From Dendrolimus kikuchii (lineage: Eukaryota; Arthropoda; Insecta; Lepidoptera; Lasiocampidae), in contig JAHHIN020000030.1 in assembly GCA_019925095.2 (NCBI GenBank), forward strand, positions 5,687,001 to 5,751,000: a stretch of DNA of 64,000 nucleotides. The letters run 5' to 3'. Under the pieces are notes generated by a model that was given only the letters and a program-made list of their open reading frames with translations, ran no database searches and had not been told where the DNA came from. Made by a program: the position numbers and the translations under genes. Below, in pieces: positions 42,810-54,250 of this stretch; within the stretch, counting starts at the first letter, position 1; each line of letters opens with the position of its first letter.

Positions 42810-44655
42810 TTGCTTACTATACCGAGAAACAAAAGGATTATAAAACCGTGGATAACTGTTGGCATTCTAAAATGCATAAGAAATAGAAATAAATTACAAA
42901 AAAAGGCTAGATTGGAACCCTACAATGAAATAGCACAGATTATTTATAAGAGATACCGGAACTTCTGTAATAATTTAATTAAAAAGTCAAAACAGAATTA
43001 TAATAAGCAGCTGTTAATAAATTCATCTAGTAATTCAAAAAGTCTTTGGAAAAGTGTTAGGTCGATCGTTAATATTAATTCGTCGGCTTCTGATAACAGT
43101 AAGCTATTGGACGCTAAGTCTCTTCCCCAAAATTCTGTAAATTTTGTGAATGATTACTTCTCTAACATTGGTAAAACCTTAGCTGAAGAGATTTTATCTC
43201 TACCTAGGCCAACTACCCTTATGGATAGCAATAATCAATACTCTCAAATTAACTCCTTTGGTCTTATTGAAACTGACTACAATGAAGTCTATGATACTCT
43301 TGTCAGTCTAAAGTCTAGTAGCTCACCGGGAATAGATAATATCCCTACCAGCTTTCTGAAATCAGCGAAGTCTGAAGTAGTCCCTATTGTTTGCCATTTA
43401 ATTAACCTCTGTTTTAAGCAGGGTATTTTTCCAGATATACTTAAACAGTCAGTTGTGGTTCCAATCTATAAGAGTGGAGATATGGAAGACGTTAATAATT
43501 ATAGACCAATATCTATTTTACCGTCTATTTCAAAAATATTGGAGAAAATTTTGAACAACAGATTAATTAATTTCCTAGATAAATATAACATAATATCAGT
43601 AACACAATTCGGGTTTAGACGAGGTCGTTCAACAGAAGACGCTGTTAGTTCACTTACTTCTTTTATTATAGACGAATTAGATCGCGGGAAAAAATGCTTA
43701 GGCGTATTTCTAGACCTTAAAAAAGCCTTTGATACTGTCCATGTCCCTACCCTTGTAGATAAGCTTGAAAAGATAGGAATACGTGATACAGCTCTTGATT
43801 TATTTAAAAATTACCTTTGTAACCGAAAACAATCTGTTAAAATCCAAAAATATCTTAGTTCAGACACTTATATCAATTTTGAGGTCCCGCAGGGGAGCAT
43901 CTTAGGACCAACGCTGTTTCTCATATACATTAACAATTTGTGCAACCTTAACATTAATAATGCTAAAATTTTTAGTTATGCAGATGATACTGCTGTCGTA
44001 TTTTCTAATACATCATGGAATCATGTTTGTAAAGACGCTGAATCTGGCCTTGCAAAAATCGCTAAATGGCTAAAAATAAATTTACTTACCCTTAATCTAA
44101 CTAAAACTAACTATATTTGTTTTAGTATTCGCAATAGAACTCAACCAAATGTTAACTTTGCTATAAAAATGCATAAGTGTGATGATGTACATGCCTGTGA
44201 TTGCAGCGCTGTTACCATCACCAGAGTATATTATGTTAAGTACTTAGGCGTGATGATAGACCAAAGATTAAATTGGCATTTACAAATAGACACGGTTAGC
44301 CAGAGATTACGGAAAATGACATGGATCTTCAAAACGCTAAGGCTTGTTGCCTCAGCCACCTTACTTAATAAAATTTATGTAGCGCTAGTGCAATCAATCT
44401 TAATATATTGTATTACTATATGGGGAGGTGCTGCTAAGAGTAAATTAATTGGGCTAGAAAGATCTCAACGTTCATTGCTTAAGGTCATGTACTTTAAACC
44501 ATATAGATTCTCTACTGAGGAACTTTTTTCTACGTGTCAACTTCTAACAGTAAGAAAACTATATGTATTGAATGTTATTTTAAAAACTCATAACAACTTT
44601 TCATTGTATGAAAGCGTTGATAAAGGAAGAAGGAAAGGGATATCTATAAAAACCA
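42810..44655 (+). CDS. Jockey/CR1-type LINE ORF2, 5' part
   Basis: Reverse-transcriptase polyprotein of a non-LTR retrotransposon lacking its endonuclease half. From the start it reads NKLQKKARLEPYNEIAQIIY, then SSSSPGIDNIPTSFL, VVPIYKSGDMEDVNNYRPIS, QFGFRRGRSTEDAV, LGVFLDLKKAFDTV (first Asp of RT), [12 protein letters not shown] and FSYADDTAVVF (catalytic YADD), followed by the thumb and a C-terminal LERSQRSLLKVMYFKPYRFS. The frame is open throughout. It is cut at RRKGISIKT by the RTE insertion and resumes at 47869-47992. The element is 5'-truncated near 42800; the ATG at 42810 is probably not its native start. Confidence 0.85.
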
Positions 44656-47600
44656 TGTCAGAAGCGTGCTCGTCGCTATCCCCGCTGGCCCAGAGGGCCA
44701 CAATTCTGACCAGAATTCACCCGAGTGCAGTGCACGATAGGGCGTCCCCCGCAGGTGACGCTCACCGATGCGCCCCCGTCGGTGTGAATTCTCGCGCATG
44801 CGGCGAAGGGGGCCGCCACCCTTCACGCAGCGCCAAACCTGACGGGTCGAGAGGACCAGAGTGCCGTATAGGCACGTGGAATGTGAGAGGTGGAATGAAA
44901 GATAAGATGGACGAAATGATTGATATAATGAATGAGAGAAGCCTGGATGCCTTATGTCTGACAGAGACAAAGCGGAAGGGGTGCGACGTCGATGACCTCC
45001 CCGGTGGCATGCTTGCTCTGTGGTCCGGCGTGGACCTGGACGAGCGTGCAAGTGGGGGGGTAGGCGTCTTACTCTCATCCCGCTTTGTGTCTGGAGTAAA
45101 AGCTTATTGTCTGGTGAACCCGAGACTTCTCTGGGTCCGCCTAAAACTGGGGATCACGCGAGTTTTTCTGGTCGCAGCTTATGCTCCCGTAAGCTCAGCG
45201 GATCCCCAAGAACTCGAGAAGTTTTGGGAGTTTGTGAGAGAAATTCTGGATCTGGCTGAAGGGAACGAAAGACTAATTATGTGTGGTGATCTTAATGGCT
45301 GGGTGGGGACCAAACGAGACGGCCTTGAGGCTGTCCTTGGACCCTATGGTGACAAGAGAGTGAACGATGCTGGTAGGCCAATCATAGACGTATGCATGGA
45401 AAGAAACTTGCTTGTGTCGAACACCCTATTCCATCATAAGGATATTCACACGTATACATGGAGAATGAATGATCAGAAAAGTATGATTGATCTGATTTTA
45501 ATTGATAGTCGCCTCCGAAACACAATAATGGATACAAGAGCCTACAGAGGCCCCACTCTTGAAACGGACCACTACCTGGTGATAAGCCGGTTTGTGGGCC
45601 TTTTCAAGAAGTGGAGACACTGGCGAGTGCGTACCAATTTCGGGGAGCTTCAAAGAATAAAGTGTGAAAAATTGGAAGATGTTAGTGTAAGGAGTATGTA
45701 TGCGCGCCTAGTCGAAGAAAGGCTTGCAAAAGCGGACTTCTCCGACTTAGATGTGGATAATGACTGGGATAGTATGAAAGAAAGTATAGTGGAAAGCGCA
45801 AAAGAAGCATGTGGATGCGCGAAGAGGCACATAACAACGAAAGGTGATGAATGGTGGGACGCGGATGTTAAATCCAGCGTAGAGAGAAAGAGAAAAGCCT
45901 GGCTGGATTATGTTGCTTCCTTGCAACAGAATGACAGTATGAAAGAGACGAAGGAAGAAATTTATCGCCTCTGCAAGAATGAAACCAAAGCTTTAGTGAA
46001 AGAGAAGCGTGAAAGAATAAAATTGAAAGAAGAAGAGAAGCTGACGGAGAACTTTGAGGCGAATACCAAACTCTTTTGGAGAGAGGTTAAGAAGTCTCGG
46101 GGTTGTTCGTCAGCTTCCAGAATGGAAAGAATAAAATCTAAAGCAGGGGACGTTCTTGCTAACCCACAAGAGGTATTAGCGCGATGGAGTGAATATTTTA
46201 GAGAAATGTATGATAATATCCCGGATGCTGGCACCACGACTGAGTCTGTGACCGACTCCGAGGAGTCAGCATCCGAGATCACTTTGGAAGAGATCGAATG
46301 GTCGATAAGAAGTCTGAAAAATGGAAAGGCAGTAGGAATCGATAGTGTGTCTGCTGAGATGATCAAATATGGTGGAACCTGCGTCCGGGACGCTTTCCTG
46401 TCCTTATGCAACTTGTGCTGGAGGACGGGAAAGGTTCCCAAGGACTGGAGGCGCGCTGTCATCGTGCCCTTGTATAAAGGCAAGGGGTCACGTATGGAGT
46501 GCGCCAGCTACAGGGCCATCAGTTTGATCAGCACAGCATCTAAAGTGTATGTGAAGATTATTGAAAAGAGAATGAGAGTTGTATCCGATGGATTACTGTG
46601 GGATGCACAAGGTGGTTTCAGAAATGGAAGGGGATGTATGGATCAAGTTTTCTCTCTCCGCAATATCGTAGAGAAGCAGCTGGCTATGGGTCGGAAGGTT
46701 TTCTGCGGTTTTGTGGATCTAGAGAAAGCATTTGACAGGGTTGTGCGGAAGGACCTCTGGGACATATTGCCCGGATATGGGATTAATGGCCAATTGATGC
46801 GTGCTGTGCAGTCCACTTACGAGGACTGTATGGCATGCGTGCGAGTGGAAGGCAGCCTGTCGCCCTGGTTTGACGTCAATATTGGCGTCCGCCAGGGCTG
46901 CGTGCTGTCGGCTTTGCTGTTCATCCTATATCTGGACGATTGTCTCCAGAGAATAAGATTGATGGATGTTGGGGTGCGGATGAGTGATCTAGTTGTAAGC
47001 ACCTTGCTTTATGCGGATGATGCCGTGCTTTTAGCCGAATCGCCATCAGAACTGCAAACACTAGTCACAATGATGAAAGATGACTGTCAGGCGAGAGGCT
47101 TACATTTGAATGCGAAGAAAACAAAGGTTATGGTGTTTGAAAGAGAAGAAACCAGAACGAATGCAAGGATAATGGTCGATGATGTTATGTTGCTAGAGAA
47201 AGTGAATAAGTTTGTATATCTTGAATGTGCTTTTAGCAGGGATGGAAGGTACACCGCTGATATAGAAAGAAGAGTGAATTTGGGGAATAGTGTGAATGGA
47301 GCGTTAGGTAAACTTCTAGGCGCTAAGAACCTCAGCCAGAAGGCCCAGCTCGCCGTACACAACGCGGTGCTGGTACCTACGCACACGTATGGATGCGAGA
47401 GTTGGGTATGGAAGAGAGAGCATGAAAGTAGAGCAATCGCGGTCGAGATGCGAGCACTGCGCAAAATCTGCGGAGTGACGCTCGCGGACCGCGTTCGTAA
47501 TACCGAAGTCAGAAAGAGAGTTGGTCTGAAAGAGTGTCGGGGTGAAGGTAAGGAAAGGAATGCTCCGGTGGTTCGGGCATGTGGAAAGAATGCATGATGA

Positions 47601-47868
47601 AAGAATGACTAAACAGATATACAATGCAAAAGTGGATGGATGCAGAAGTCGTGGACGGCCACGACACACCTTCCATGATCAAATTGATCGTGTACTAGCA
47701 GAAGGTGATGTCAGGAGCCTTAAGAACAGACGAGCTTGCATGACAAGAGTTATGAATGTCAAAGAGGCAAGTGAGGTGTGTAAGAATAAGCCTAAATGGC
47801 ACTCTGTTGTTCGTGCCTACCCCGCAAGGGAACTGGCGTGAAGTTATGTATGTATGTATGTATGTATG
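44656..47868 (+). mobile_element. Near-full-length RTE-type LINE, 3.2 kb
   Basis: Bounded by an 11-bp direct repeat TATAAAAACCA (44645-44655 and 47869-47879). It ends in (TATG)n, the short tandem tail typical of RTE elements, and its 3,213-bp length fits that clade. It is inserted in the LINE at 42810-47992. Truncated relatives are at 1270-1440 and 2335-2516. Confidence 0.87.
44700..47841 (+). CDS. RTE ORF2: endonuclease and reverse transcriptase, one frameshift
   Basis: Proteins of this type are often annotated as craniofacial development protein 2-like. After a GC-rich leader it reads CRIGTWNVRGGM (APE endonuclease start), LDALCLTETKRKG, VAAYAPVSSADPQ, MCGDLNGWVGTKRDG and LETDHYLVISRF (SDH-equivalent end of the nuclease). 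The RT follows: NGKAVGIDSVSAEMIKYGG, YRAISLISTASKVY, VFCGFVDLEKAFDRV, GVRQGCVLSALLFILYLDD and STLLYADDAVLLAES (catalytic), then ESWVWKREHE. One frameshift near 47535 moves the C-terminus (MLRWFGHVERMHDERMTKQI, RGRPRHTFHDQIDRVLAEGD) to the next frame, ending at 47841. The frame is also open upstream into the older LINE, which is accidental. Its own start codon is unclear. Confidence 0.87.
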
Positions 47869-47992
47869 TATAAAAACCACTAGGGTTAATACTTTATTTG
47901 CTAATCAACAATATAAAATGCATTCCATACATATATTTAATCAAATTAATAAAGTATTACAATTCAGTAATTTGAAATATTATGACCATTGA
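47869..47992 (+). CDS. Jockey/CR1-type LINE ORF2, 3' part
   Basis: After the repeated TATAAAAACCA the older LINE continues, in the frame left at 44655: IKTTRVNTLFANQQYKMHSI, HIFNQINKVLQFSNLK, then stop at 47990. This matches the short C-terminal end of LINE ORF2 proteins. Removing the RTE and one copy of the repeat rejoins the two parts in frame. Confidence 0.8.
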
Positions 47993-48910
47993 GTTATAAC
48001 ATGTCTTGAGAGAGCATTGCTAACAAACAACACCGGCAAAAACGGCATCAAAAACGCGAAGCGTTGTTAGCAATTCACTCTGCGTTTTCGGGATATCAGG
48101 AAAAAAATATTACCCCATTTTTTATAATTAAATATTTTTTTATCTAAGTGAAAAGTTTAAATGATCGTTATGATTTAATCGCTTTATGTGATATAATTTA
48201 ATATTACTCAGAGGTTTTAGTTTTTTTTTAAATAAAGTATTAGCAACAAAAGTTGTGTGTCTTGGAACGAACCATAAAAAATACATGCACAAATGAATTC
48301 ATAACACATTTTAGCACAAGTAGTAATTTTAATTCGCAATAAAATGCTTGTACAGATAATTAGTACATATTTATAAGTCTGTTAATTACCAATATTAATG
48401 TAATATTCTTAATTCTAAAAAAACTATTCATAATGGCAAATTATTTTTGTGTTACACATCATGTTCACGAAGGTTATTAGATGACTATTTATAACCCAAA
48501 GGTTATCCTGCGCTAAAAGTCTGTGAAATCATTTGTAATAGTAGACTTGGAACGATTCGATAGGTTTATATTGGGTAGTAGGCTTTATGTGTAATCCAAA
48601 GTTTATATCAAGTAGGAACTACGGGGTAAGTACACGGGATAGTTTAATGCAGGGACGTAAGAGCAACTAAACCACTTGAAAAGGGCTATTATAAAAATAA
48701 AAATATTCATATCCAAAAGTTTTTATTGAAACTAGTTTAGTTTGATTATTTTATGAACTAAAATTTGTTTTTTATCATATTAATATATTAAATTATTTCT
48801 TTATTAGGAATTAATGAAGATGCAGCTAAGAGAATATAGACAAAATTTAATATCTTAATTATGACAATAAAGAGTTAATATTTTCTTAAGTTTTCGCGAC
48901 TTGTATACAT
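47993..48910. other. No gene recognised
   Basis: 3' flank of the LINE, then AT-rich sequence. 48050-48100 has the palindrome-like AAACGCGAAGCGTTGTTAGC. 48884-48900 (TTTTCTTAAGTTTTCGCGAC) is also present at 38117-38137. No ORF or RNA gene. Confidence 0.45.
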
Positions 48911-49267
48911 AATAAAACTACGTTTTAACGGTTTTGAGCGCGGTAATTTTATTTGATTTTGGTTTTTCCGACGTTTCGGCCACTTTTCAGTGGCCGTGAT
49001 CACGGAAGACAAAGATGTCAAGTGTCAACGAGTATTGTTAAAGTTTTATTTAGCCTACCGCCAACTTATTAATTTTAATTATTTAATTTTTAATTTTGTT
49101 TATGGTTATTATTTAATCTATGGGAGCCTAATCTAATTTACTACCGCTTCGCAACATGTTATGGCTTGAAGAGAAGAAGCGGCGCAAGAAACTCTTCAGC
49201 AAACATGCCTAGCTCTAATAATTTTATATAATATTAAAATGGGTGGAAGGAAAAATAAAAGTAATTA

Positions 49268-50062
49268 TCAGTCAAGTTGGTTTGTGTTCCGTTGTACGCA
49301 GAAAGAGCTCACAGTGTCTTGAGGTCTGGCAGCTGGTTTTTGCTGGGTTTGGGTCTTAATAGTTTTGATAATTGGATCCCAAACAGGTGGTACTTGCCAA
49401 CCATCTTCTCTATTGAAATTTGGGTGTTTTTTGATTTCAATAGCCTCACGTATCATTCTAGGTATGAAACGATTCTCTTTCGCGAGGATTTGTGGGTTAT
49501 CGAATCTGATGTAGTGGTTGGGTTTATCCAGCGTGTGTTCACTGATCGCAGACTTCGTAGACCTTGTGTGTTTCATGTCAGCAATGTGTTCTTTTACTCG
49601 TGTTTTTATGCTCCTCTTTGTTTGCCCAATGTATGACAATCCACACTCACAATCAAGCTTGTAAACCCCTGCATCCTGGAGTGGGATATTGCATTTCACA
49701 GGTCTCAGAAATTGGGTAATCTTTTTCTGCGGCTTGAAATATGTTTTGATTGAAGCTCGCCTGAGGATGTGACCAATTCTGTCTGTGACCCCCTTGATGT
49801 AGGGTAGGGTAGCAGGGCACCGCTCAACTGAAGGTGGTTTGGGGCCTTTGTGACGTTGGTGTGGAGTCTTCAGCTGATTGCGTTGTAGAACTCGCTTGAC
49901 ATGCTGAAGCTCTCCAGCTATGTGGTTCTCGTCACAAATTTTCCGTGCTCTCTGAAACAAAGATTTACCCACGGTAGCTAACTGACTAGGATGGTGGTGA
50001 GACGAACCATTAAGGTATTTATCTGTATGGGTAGGTTTCCTATACACCGTATGACCAAGAGT
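49268..50062 (-). pseudogene. Penelope-like C-terminus with GIY-YIG endonuclease
   Basis: Starts in the post-RT linker (VYRKPTHTDKYLNGSSHHHP), continues through LPYIKGVTDRIGHILRRASI and KITQFLRPVKCNIPLQDAGV to the GIY-YIG nuclease: GVYKLDCECGLSYIGQTKRS, IKTRVKEHIADM with the conserved Arg, and ENRFIPRMIREAIEIKK with the catalytic Glu. It ends FCVQRNTNQLD and stop. The nuclease looks intact, but without the RT core it cannot support autonomous movement. GIY-YIG fused to a Penelope RT is diagnostic of the class. Confidence 0.85.
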
Positions 50063-51141
50063 ATTGTCAGGGTTTCTATGTTGTTTTTGTGAATTTTAGG
50101 TAACCCATACAGTTTAGGCGCTTTGGCGCAAGATGGTGTGAGTGCGGATACGTCTAAGCTTAATTTTTCGGAGTGTTTTTTCATAACCGCGATTGTTTGT
50201 TTGGTTACTTTATCCGTGGGGTCAGTTTTGACCTTTTTATAAGTGCTTTCGTCCGATAAAAGATCTTGTATTTTACTATTGTAATCAGACGTATCCATGA
50301 CGACAGTCGCGTTACCTTTATCTGCACGGAGCACGGTTATTTCTGGTTTATTGCGAATGTTTTTTAAGGCAATATATTCAGCACGAGTGAGATTCGGTTT
50401 GGGTAGACGACTACGGCGTAAAACCGATGAGATATCTTGTCGTATAGCTTCCGCATCCTCTTTCTGCATGCTGTTCCTTACCAGACATTCCTCTACGTTG
50501 CAGATTATGTTTTCAAAAGGTATTTTTCGCGGGGTTATTGCGTAATTAAGGCCTTTTTCTAATACCGAAACGGTGTTTTTATCGAATGTTTGTTTTGACA
50601 GGTTAACCACCGACAGTGACATATGATTAGTGGTCGCGTTTCCGTGCACATCAACAATTGCTTCACAATGGAGCTCAGGTATATTTTTTTGCGCGTTCCT
50701 TGTACCAAGATGTTTGTTTTGGTTTGTTAGCATTTGGTTGTATTTTGAAATTTGGCGGTTTTTTAGTTGTTCATATTTGACCTTTGCTCTCTTGTTAACA
50801 ATATCAATGTAGTTTTGGAAATCTTCTGTCGATAGTATTACCTGTATTTCATTGTTTTGCGTCTCGATAGCTCTATCTACGTGGTTCAAATTTAAACGGT
50901 GTTGGCGGATAAGGCATCTTAATAACTTTAAACTAGCCTGGCGTAGAATGCTGGCGCTTCCCGATATATCTTTTTTAGATGTTAATTTTACACATACCGG
51001 TATAATATTATTATCGCGACACCTTTTTAAGAAATTTAACGATGTCACTAAACGCGCATGTTTTGTTTTTAGGCACTCACACCGCCGAATTTTATTTGCG
51101 ATTTCCAGACCGTACTGGTTCACATAATATTTTCTTACCAT
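49978..51141 (-). pseudogene. Penelope-like N-terminal domain and start of RT
   Basis: Begins MVRKYYVNQYGLEIANKIRR, with the ATG at the edge of the terminal repeat, and runs through the long N-terminal region typical of Penelope proteins (HLGTRNAQKNIPELHCEAI, LSKQTFDKNTVSVLEKGLNY, LPKPNLTRAEYIALKNIR, ITVLRADKGNATVVMDTSDY) to APKLYGLPKIHK, the first RT motifs. After this the frame is lost (50090-50040). The RT palm with the catalytic acidic pair is absent: the next recognisable part is the post-RT segment GHTVYRKPTHTDKYL. An internal deletion plus frameshift explains the short element. Confidence 0.8.
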
Positions 51142-51479
51142 TTTAATATTATATAAAATTATTAGAGCTAGGCATGTTTGCTGAAGAGTTTCTTGCGCCG
51201 CTTCTTCTCTTCAAGCCATAACATGTTGCGAAGCGGTAGTAAATTAGATTAGGCTCCCATAGATTAAATAATAACCATAAACAAAATTAAAAATTAAATA
51301 ATTAAAATTAATAAGTTGGCGGTAGGCTAAATAAAACTTTAACAATACTCGTTGACACTTGACATCTTTGTCTTCCGTGATCACGGCCACTGAAAAGTGG
51401 CCGAAACGTCGGAAAAACCAAAATCAAATAAAATTACCGCGCTTAAAACCGTTAAAACGTAGTTTTATTAAATAAAGAG

Positions 51480-51740
51480 TTATCTATAATATTACTAGTG
51501 ACCCGGAGCGGATTCACCCGCCGTCTATCCCGTTCCCGTGGTATAAAGTGTCATGTTATATAGCCTATGACACTCCCTGTTAACGTAGCTTTCTAACAGT
51601 AAAAGAATTTTTAAAATCGGTTTAGTCGATCCCGAGATTATCCCCTACAACGTCACAACTTACAAACTTTACCTCTTTATAATATTAGTACAGATAACTC
51701 CGACCGAAGCATCTGCTTTAAACGATGTACAGTTTTTTTT
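51480..51740 (+). repeat. Interspersed repeat fragment
   Basis: GACCCGGAGCGGATTCACCC, TATAGCCTATGACACTCCC, AAATCGGTTTAGTCGATCCC + GAGATTA and CTTTATAATATTAGTACAGA form the common 3' block of a lepidopteran interspersed repeat as I know it. No ORF. 51741-52300 shows nothing recognisable. Confidence 0.45.
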
Positions 51741-52473
51741 ACATCCTCTTTGACGATATTTGTAGCACGCATTCTGTCAATTCTGTGTCAAACGTCATAA
51801 GGTTACATTAAAAAGTTTATATTGTCCAAAGCGCTAAGGTTAGATTAGAAATAATTTTATATGGTGGTTAAGTATTCTTAAATTTTCTAATTATCCTTCA
51901 CACAACATACATCTTATCGGTCACGATCATATAGAATTATTTCAGGTACTTTATTTCAATACAACTGTGCCGTTGATAAGAAAATATAAAAAACATAGTA
52001 CAAAAATAATTCCGAAAATGATTCAAAATATTTTCTTTCAAAATCCATCTCTTTGTCCAACAACATGCTACAATTGGATCCGTAGGAAGTCTAAAACGTA
52101 ATATAAACTAGTTTAAAAAAACCGGATACACAAACATTATATGCCTGTTTTCTATAGATTTTTTCAATTATTCATATTTCATAAATAAAAAAAATCGTAA
52201 CAAAAGTCCCCAAATTTTGGAAAATAAGTCACACTTGTCACCTGACAACATCAATCAATTCGATAACCTTGAAAATGTCGAAATTAAATTTTACGTTTTT
52301 ACAAAGAAATCATGAGAAAAGTGTTGTTTTCCGATTAAATGACATCTTATCTTTATCCTTTCCCGTTTTAAAATAGTTCCGACACATTTAAATAGCGCAG
52401 GCCGGCATAATGATTTTTTTTGCGAGAGCTCTAATCAGTAAAGTAATCGAAACGACACTAACAAGCGTGGGAA

Positions 52474-53375
52474 CATTGTTGCCGTTTTGTAAATGGAAAA
52501 AAATGCTAAACTTTGGCGGTAATAATGCTAAAAATGTGCTAGATCAAACTTTAATATGCTAATAAAAATGCCAAATACCAACTCTTGTTTAAATGAATTA
52601 AAAACGAAAATAATTGTAAGTAGGTAGTGTAATTAAAAATGCAGTGCAATTTTTAAGTATGTTTAATCATGAAGATAAATCAAATAATATTTGTAGATCA
52701 TCAATATCATCATCGTCGTGAGCTTGTGCTTGTGATGTTGAAGGGCCAACTTCAAAATCGATAGTAATTGGCATCACAACTCTATACTTTGGCTATAATG
52801 TTGCACTTACAGTATTTGCAGTAAGCTTTGGTCGAATCTTCTTTAGCTCGTGTTAGCCAGTGTTTAAACTCGCTCATCTTCTCCCACTCTTCTCGATCAT
52901 GTTGTTCATATCTTGGAGGCATATTATCTCTCCAGAGTCAATCGAAAACTACTTTTCAAGCACGCACACAGGACATAAGAACAAACGTTTAATTTAAAGC
53001 TATCACAATACAAGTATCGGTACCAACTTGCACCTGAAAGTCTTCTAAGATCTGAATCCGAATGTAAACAAAATCTTATACTATTCTCTATTCGGGAAAG
53101 TCCCTAATTCATAACAGAGTTACCATATCCACTAATTATTTTAAAAATATTGTCTATGGGCTTATCAATCTTTTGCACAGAGTAAATATCTTTCAGGGGT
53201 ATGAACAATAAGTCAATCAAATAAAAAATTTGCCATTAAAAGTACTTAAAATTCGAAAGATACAAAAAATTCAGAAAATGCTAAAATATGCAATATGCTA
53301 AAGCTCATTTTTTCATGCCAACAGGTTTAAAAATATTCCAAATTTAGCATTAAAAATGCCAAATCGGCAACACTG
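52474..53375 (-). mobile_element. Non-autonomous hAT transposon, 902 bp
   Basis: The target duplication CGTGGGAA is perfect at 52466-52473 and 53376-53383. Termini are CATTGTTGCCGTTTTG and, on the complement, CAGTGTTGCCGATTTGG. The 8-bp duplication and CA(G/T)TGTTGCC ends indicate hAT. The interior retains only the first exon of a transposase. Confidence 0.85.
52782..52922 (-). pseudogene. hAT transposase N-terminal BED-type zinc-finger remnant
   Basis: A 46-codon ORF: MPPRYEQHDREEWEKMSEFK, then WLTRAKEDSTKAYCKYCKC and NIIAKV before the stop. KAYCKYCK...AK followed normally by DL..H..T..H is the start of the zinc-finger module of hAT transposases; the His half and the catalytic domain are missing. 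Located inside the element bounded by the 8-bp duplication, so it is a deletion derivative. Confidence 0.65.
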
Positions 53376-53579
53376 CGTGGGAAGCCACTGAAGCCAGTGC
53401 ACCAATTTTGGTGCACTTGTTTTGGGCCGTTTTTGTGCAATTGATGCGTGATCTAGACGTTTATACGATCTAAGATTATGACTAAGGAAATTGTTACAAA
53501 TTGGCTATTATTGAAAACATATAAAGAATGTGAACAATTATTAGTGTATATTATATAGTATTCTTAGTTTATATAACAT

Positions 53580-53660
53580 TAACACAAACACTTAGTCTCA
53601 TACATCTACACACACGCACACACACACACACATTCTTACATACATTCATACACACAGATA
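53580..53660. repeat. CA-rich microsatellite
   Basis: ACACACGCACACACACACAC with degenerate CATA units on either side. Nothing else was seen between 53491 and 53784. Confidence 0.85.
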
Positions 53661-53784
53661 TAGGTATACAACACATAAAAATTATTTGTATAATGGTTTA
53701 TTGTAATAAAAGTTATCTTTAATGTTTAAGTTAAACCGGTAGTTGACAGTATGAAAAATATAGGTAGATATTTATATATATCGT

Positions 53785-54095
53785 TGTGAGGTAAAAGGGT
53801 ACGCACCTTGCACAAATTTGTCGTGTCCTTCGATAGCTTAATGAGCAGGCACCAGTATAACACTCTCACATCTTCTAATTTCAATATATTAAAGTATTAT
53901 ACACGTCGCGGCGCGGATGAATTGATTTTGAGAATGTATTTTTAAATATTTTTTTGAGTGGAGACTTTTCTTACGTGTACGTGCGTAGCGAGCGGATTTT
54001 GCAACGTCTCGTTTTTTAAATGGTGCGGGGTAGAGGGGGGAGATTTTGGGTATGGAATGGGAAGGAATGAACGAATGGAATGAATGGCGCGTACA
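53785..54095 (-). repeat. BEL/Pao 3' LTR
   Basis: 311 bp, TGTGAGG...GCGTACA on +, i.e. TGT...ACA on the element's strand. On its inner side a polypurine tract (complement of TCTCCCCC, 54096-54103) marks second-strand priming. Matches the other LTR from 63759 with only a few differences. Confidence 0.85.
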
Positions 54096-54250
54096 TCTCC
54101 CCCGGCCTAGAGGTTATCCTCTAGAAATAGAGTAAATATATTAAATAATAATAGCGTTATATAAATACATATTATACGTATTTATACATTAAATAGCGTG
54201 AGATATAAGAATAGAGTAATAAATATATAAATAAGCGATATATGTGAGGT

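Larger units (their letters stand above)
48911..51470 (-). mobile_element. Penelope-like retroelement with inverted terminal repeats
   Basis: Two nearly identical repeats of about 332 bp, 48911-49241 and 51139-51470, lie in opposite orientation around the ORFs. Penelope-like elements carry LTR-like repeats in direct or inverted arrangement, so this fits. Each arm contains CCGTGATCACGG, a GGCCACT-GAAA-AGTGGCC hairpin and GAAACGTC. The coding part is internally deleted (no RT catalytic core). Confidence 0.82.
52303..53490 (+). repeat. Interspersed repeat copy 2, split by hAT
   Basis: 52303-52473 and 53376-53490 together match 16525-16770 in order. The interruption is the hAT element; the repeat rejoins at CGTGGGAA. 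Confidence 0.65.

Noticed and set aside
42810..47597. A single double-RT fusion protein
   Set aside because: The repeated TATAAAAACCA and the continuation of the older LINE after 47879 show that it is two nested elements.
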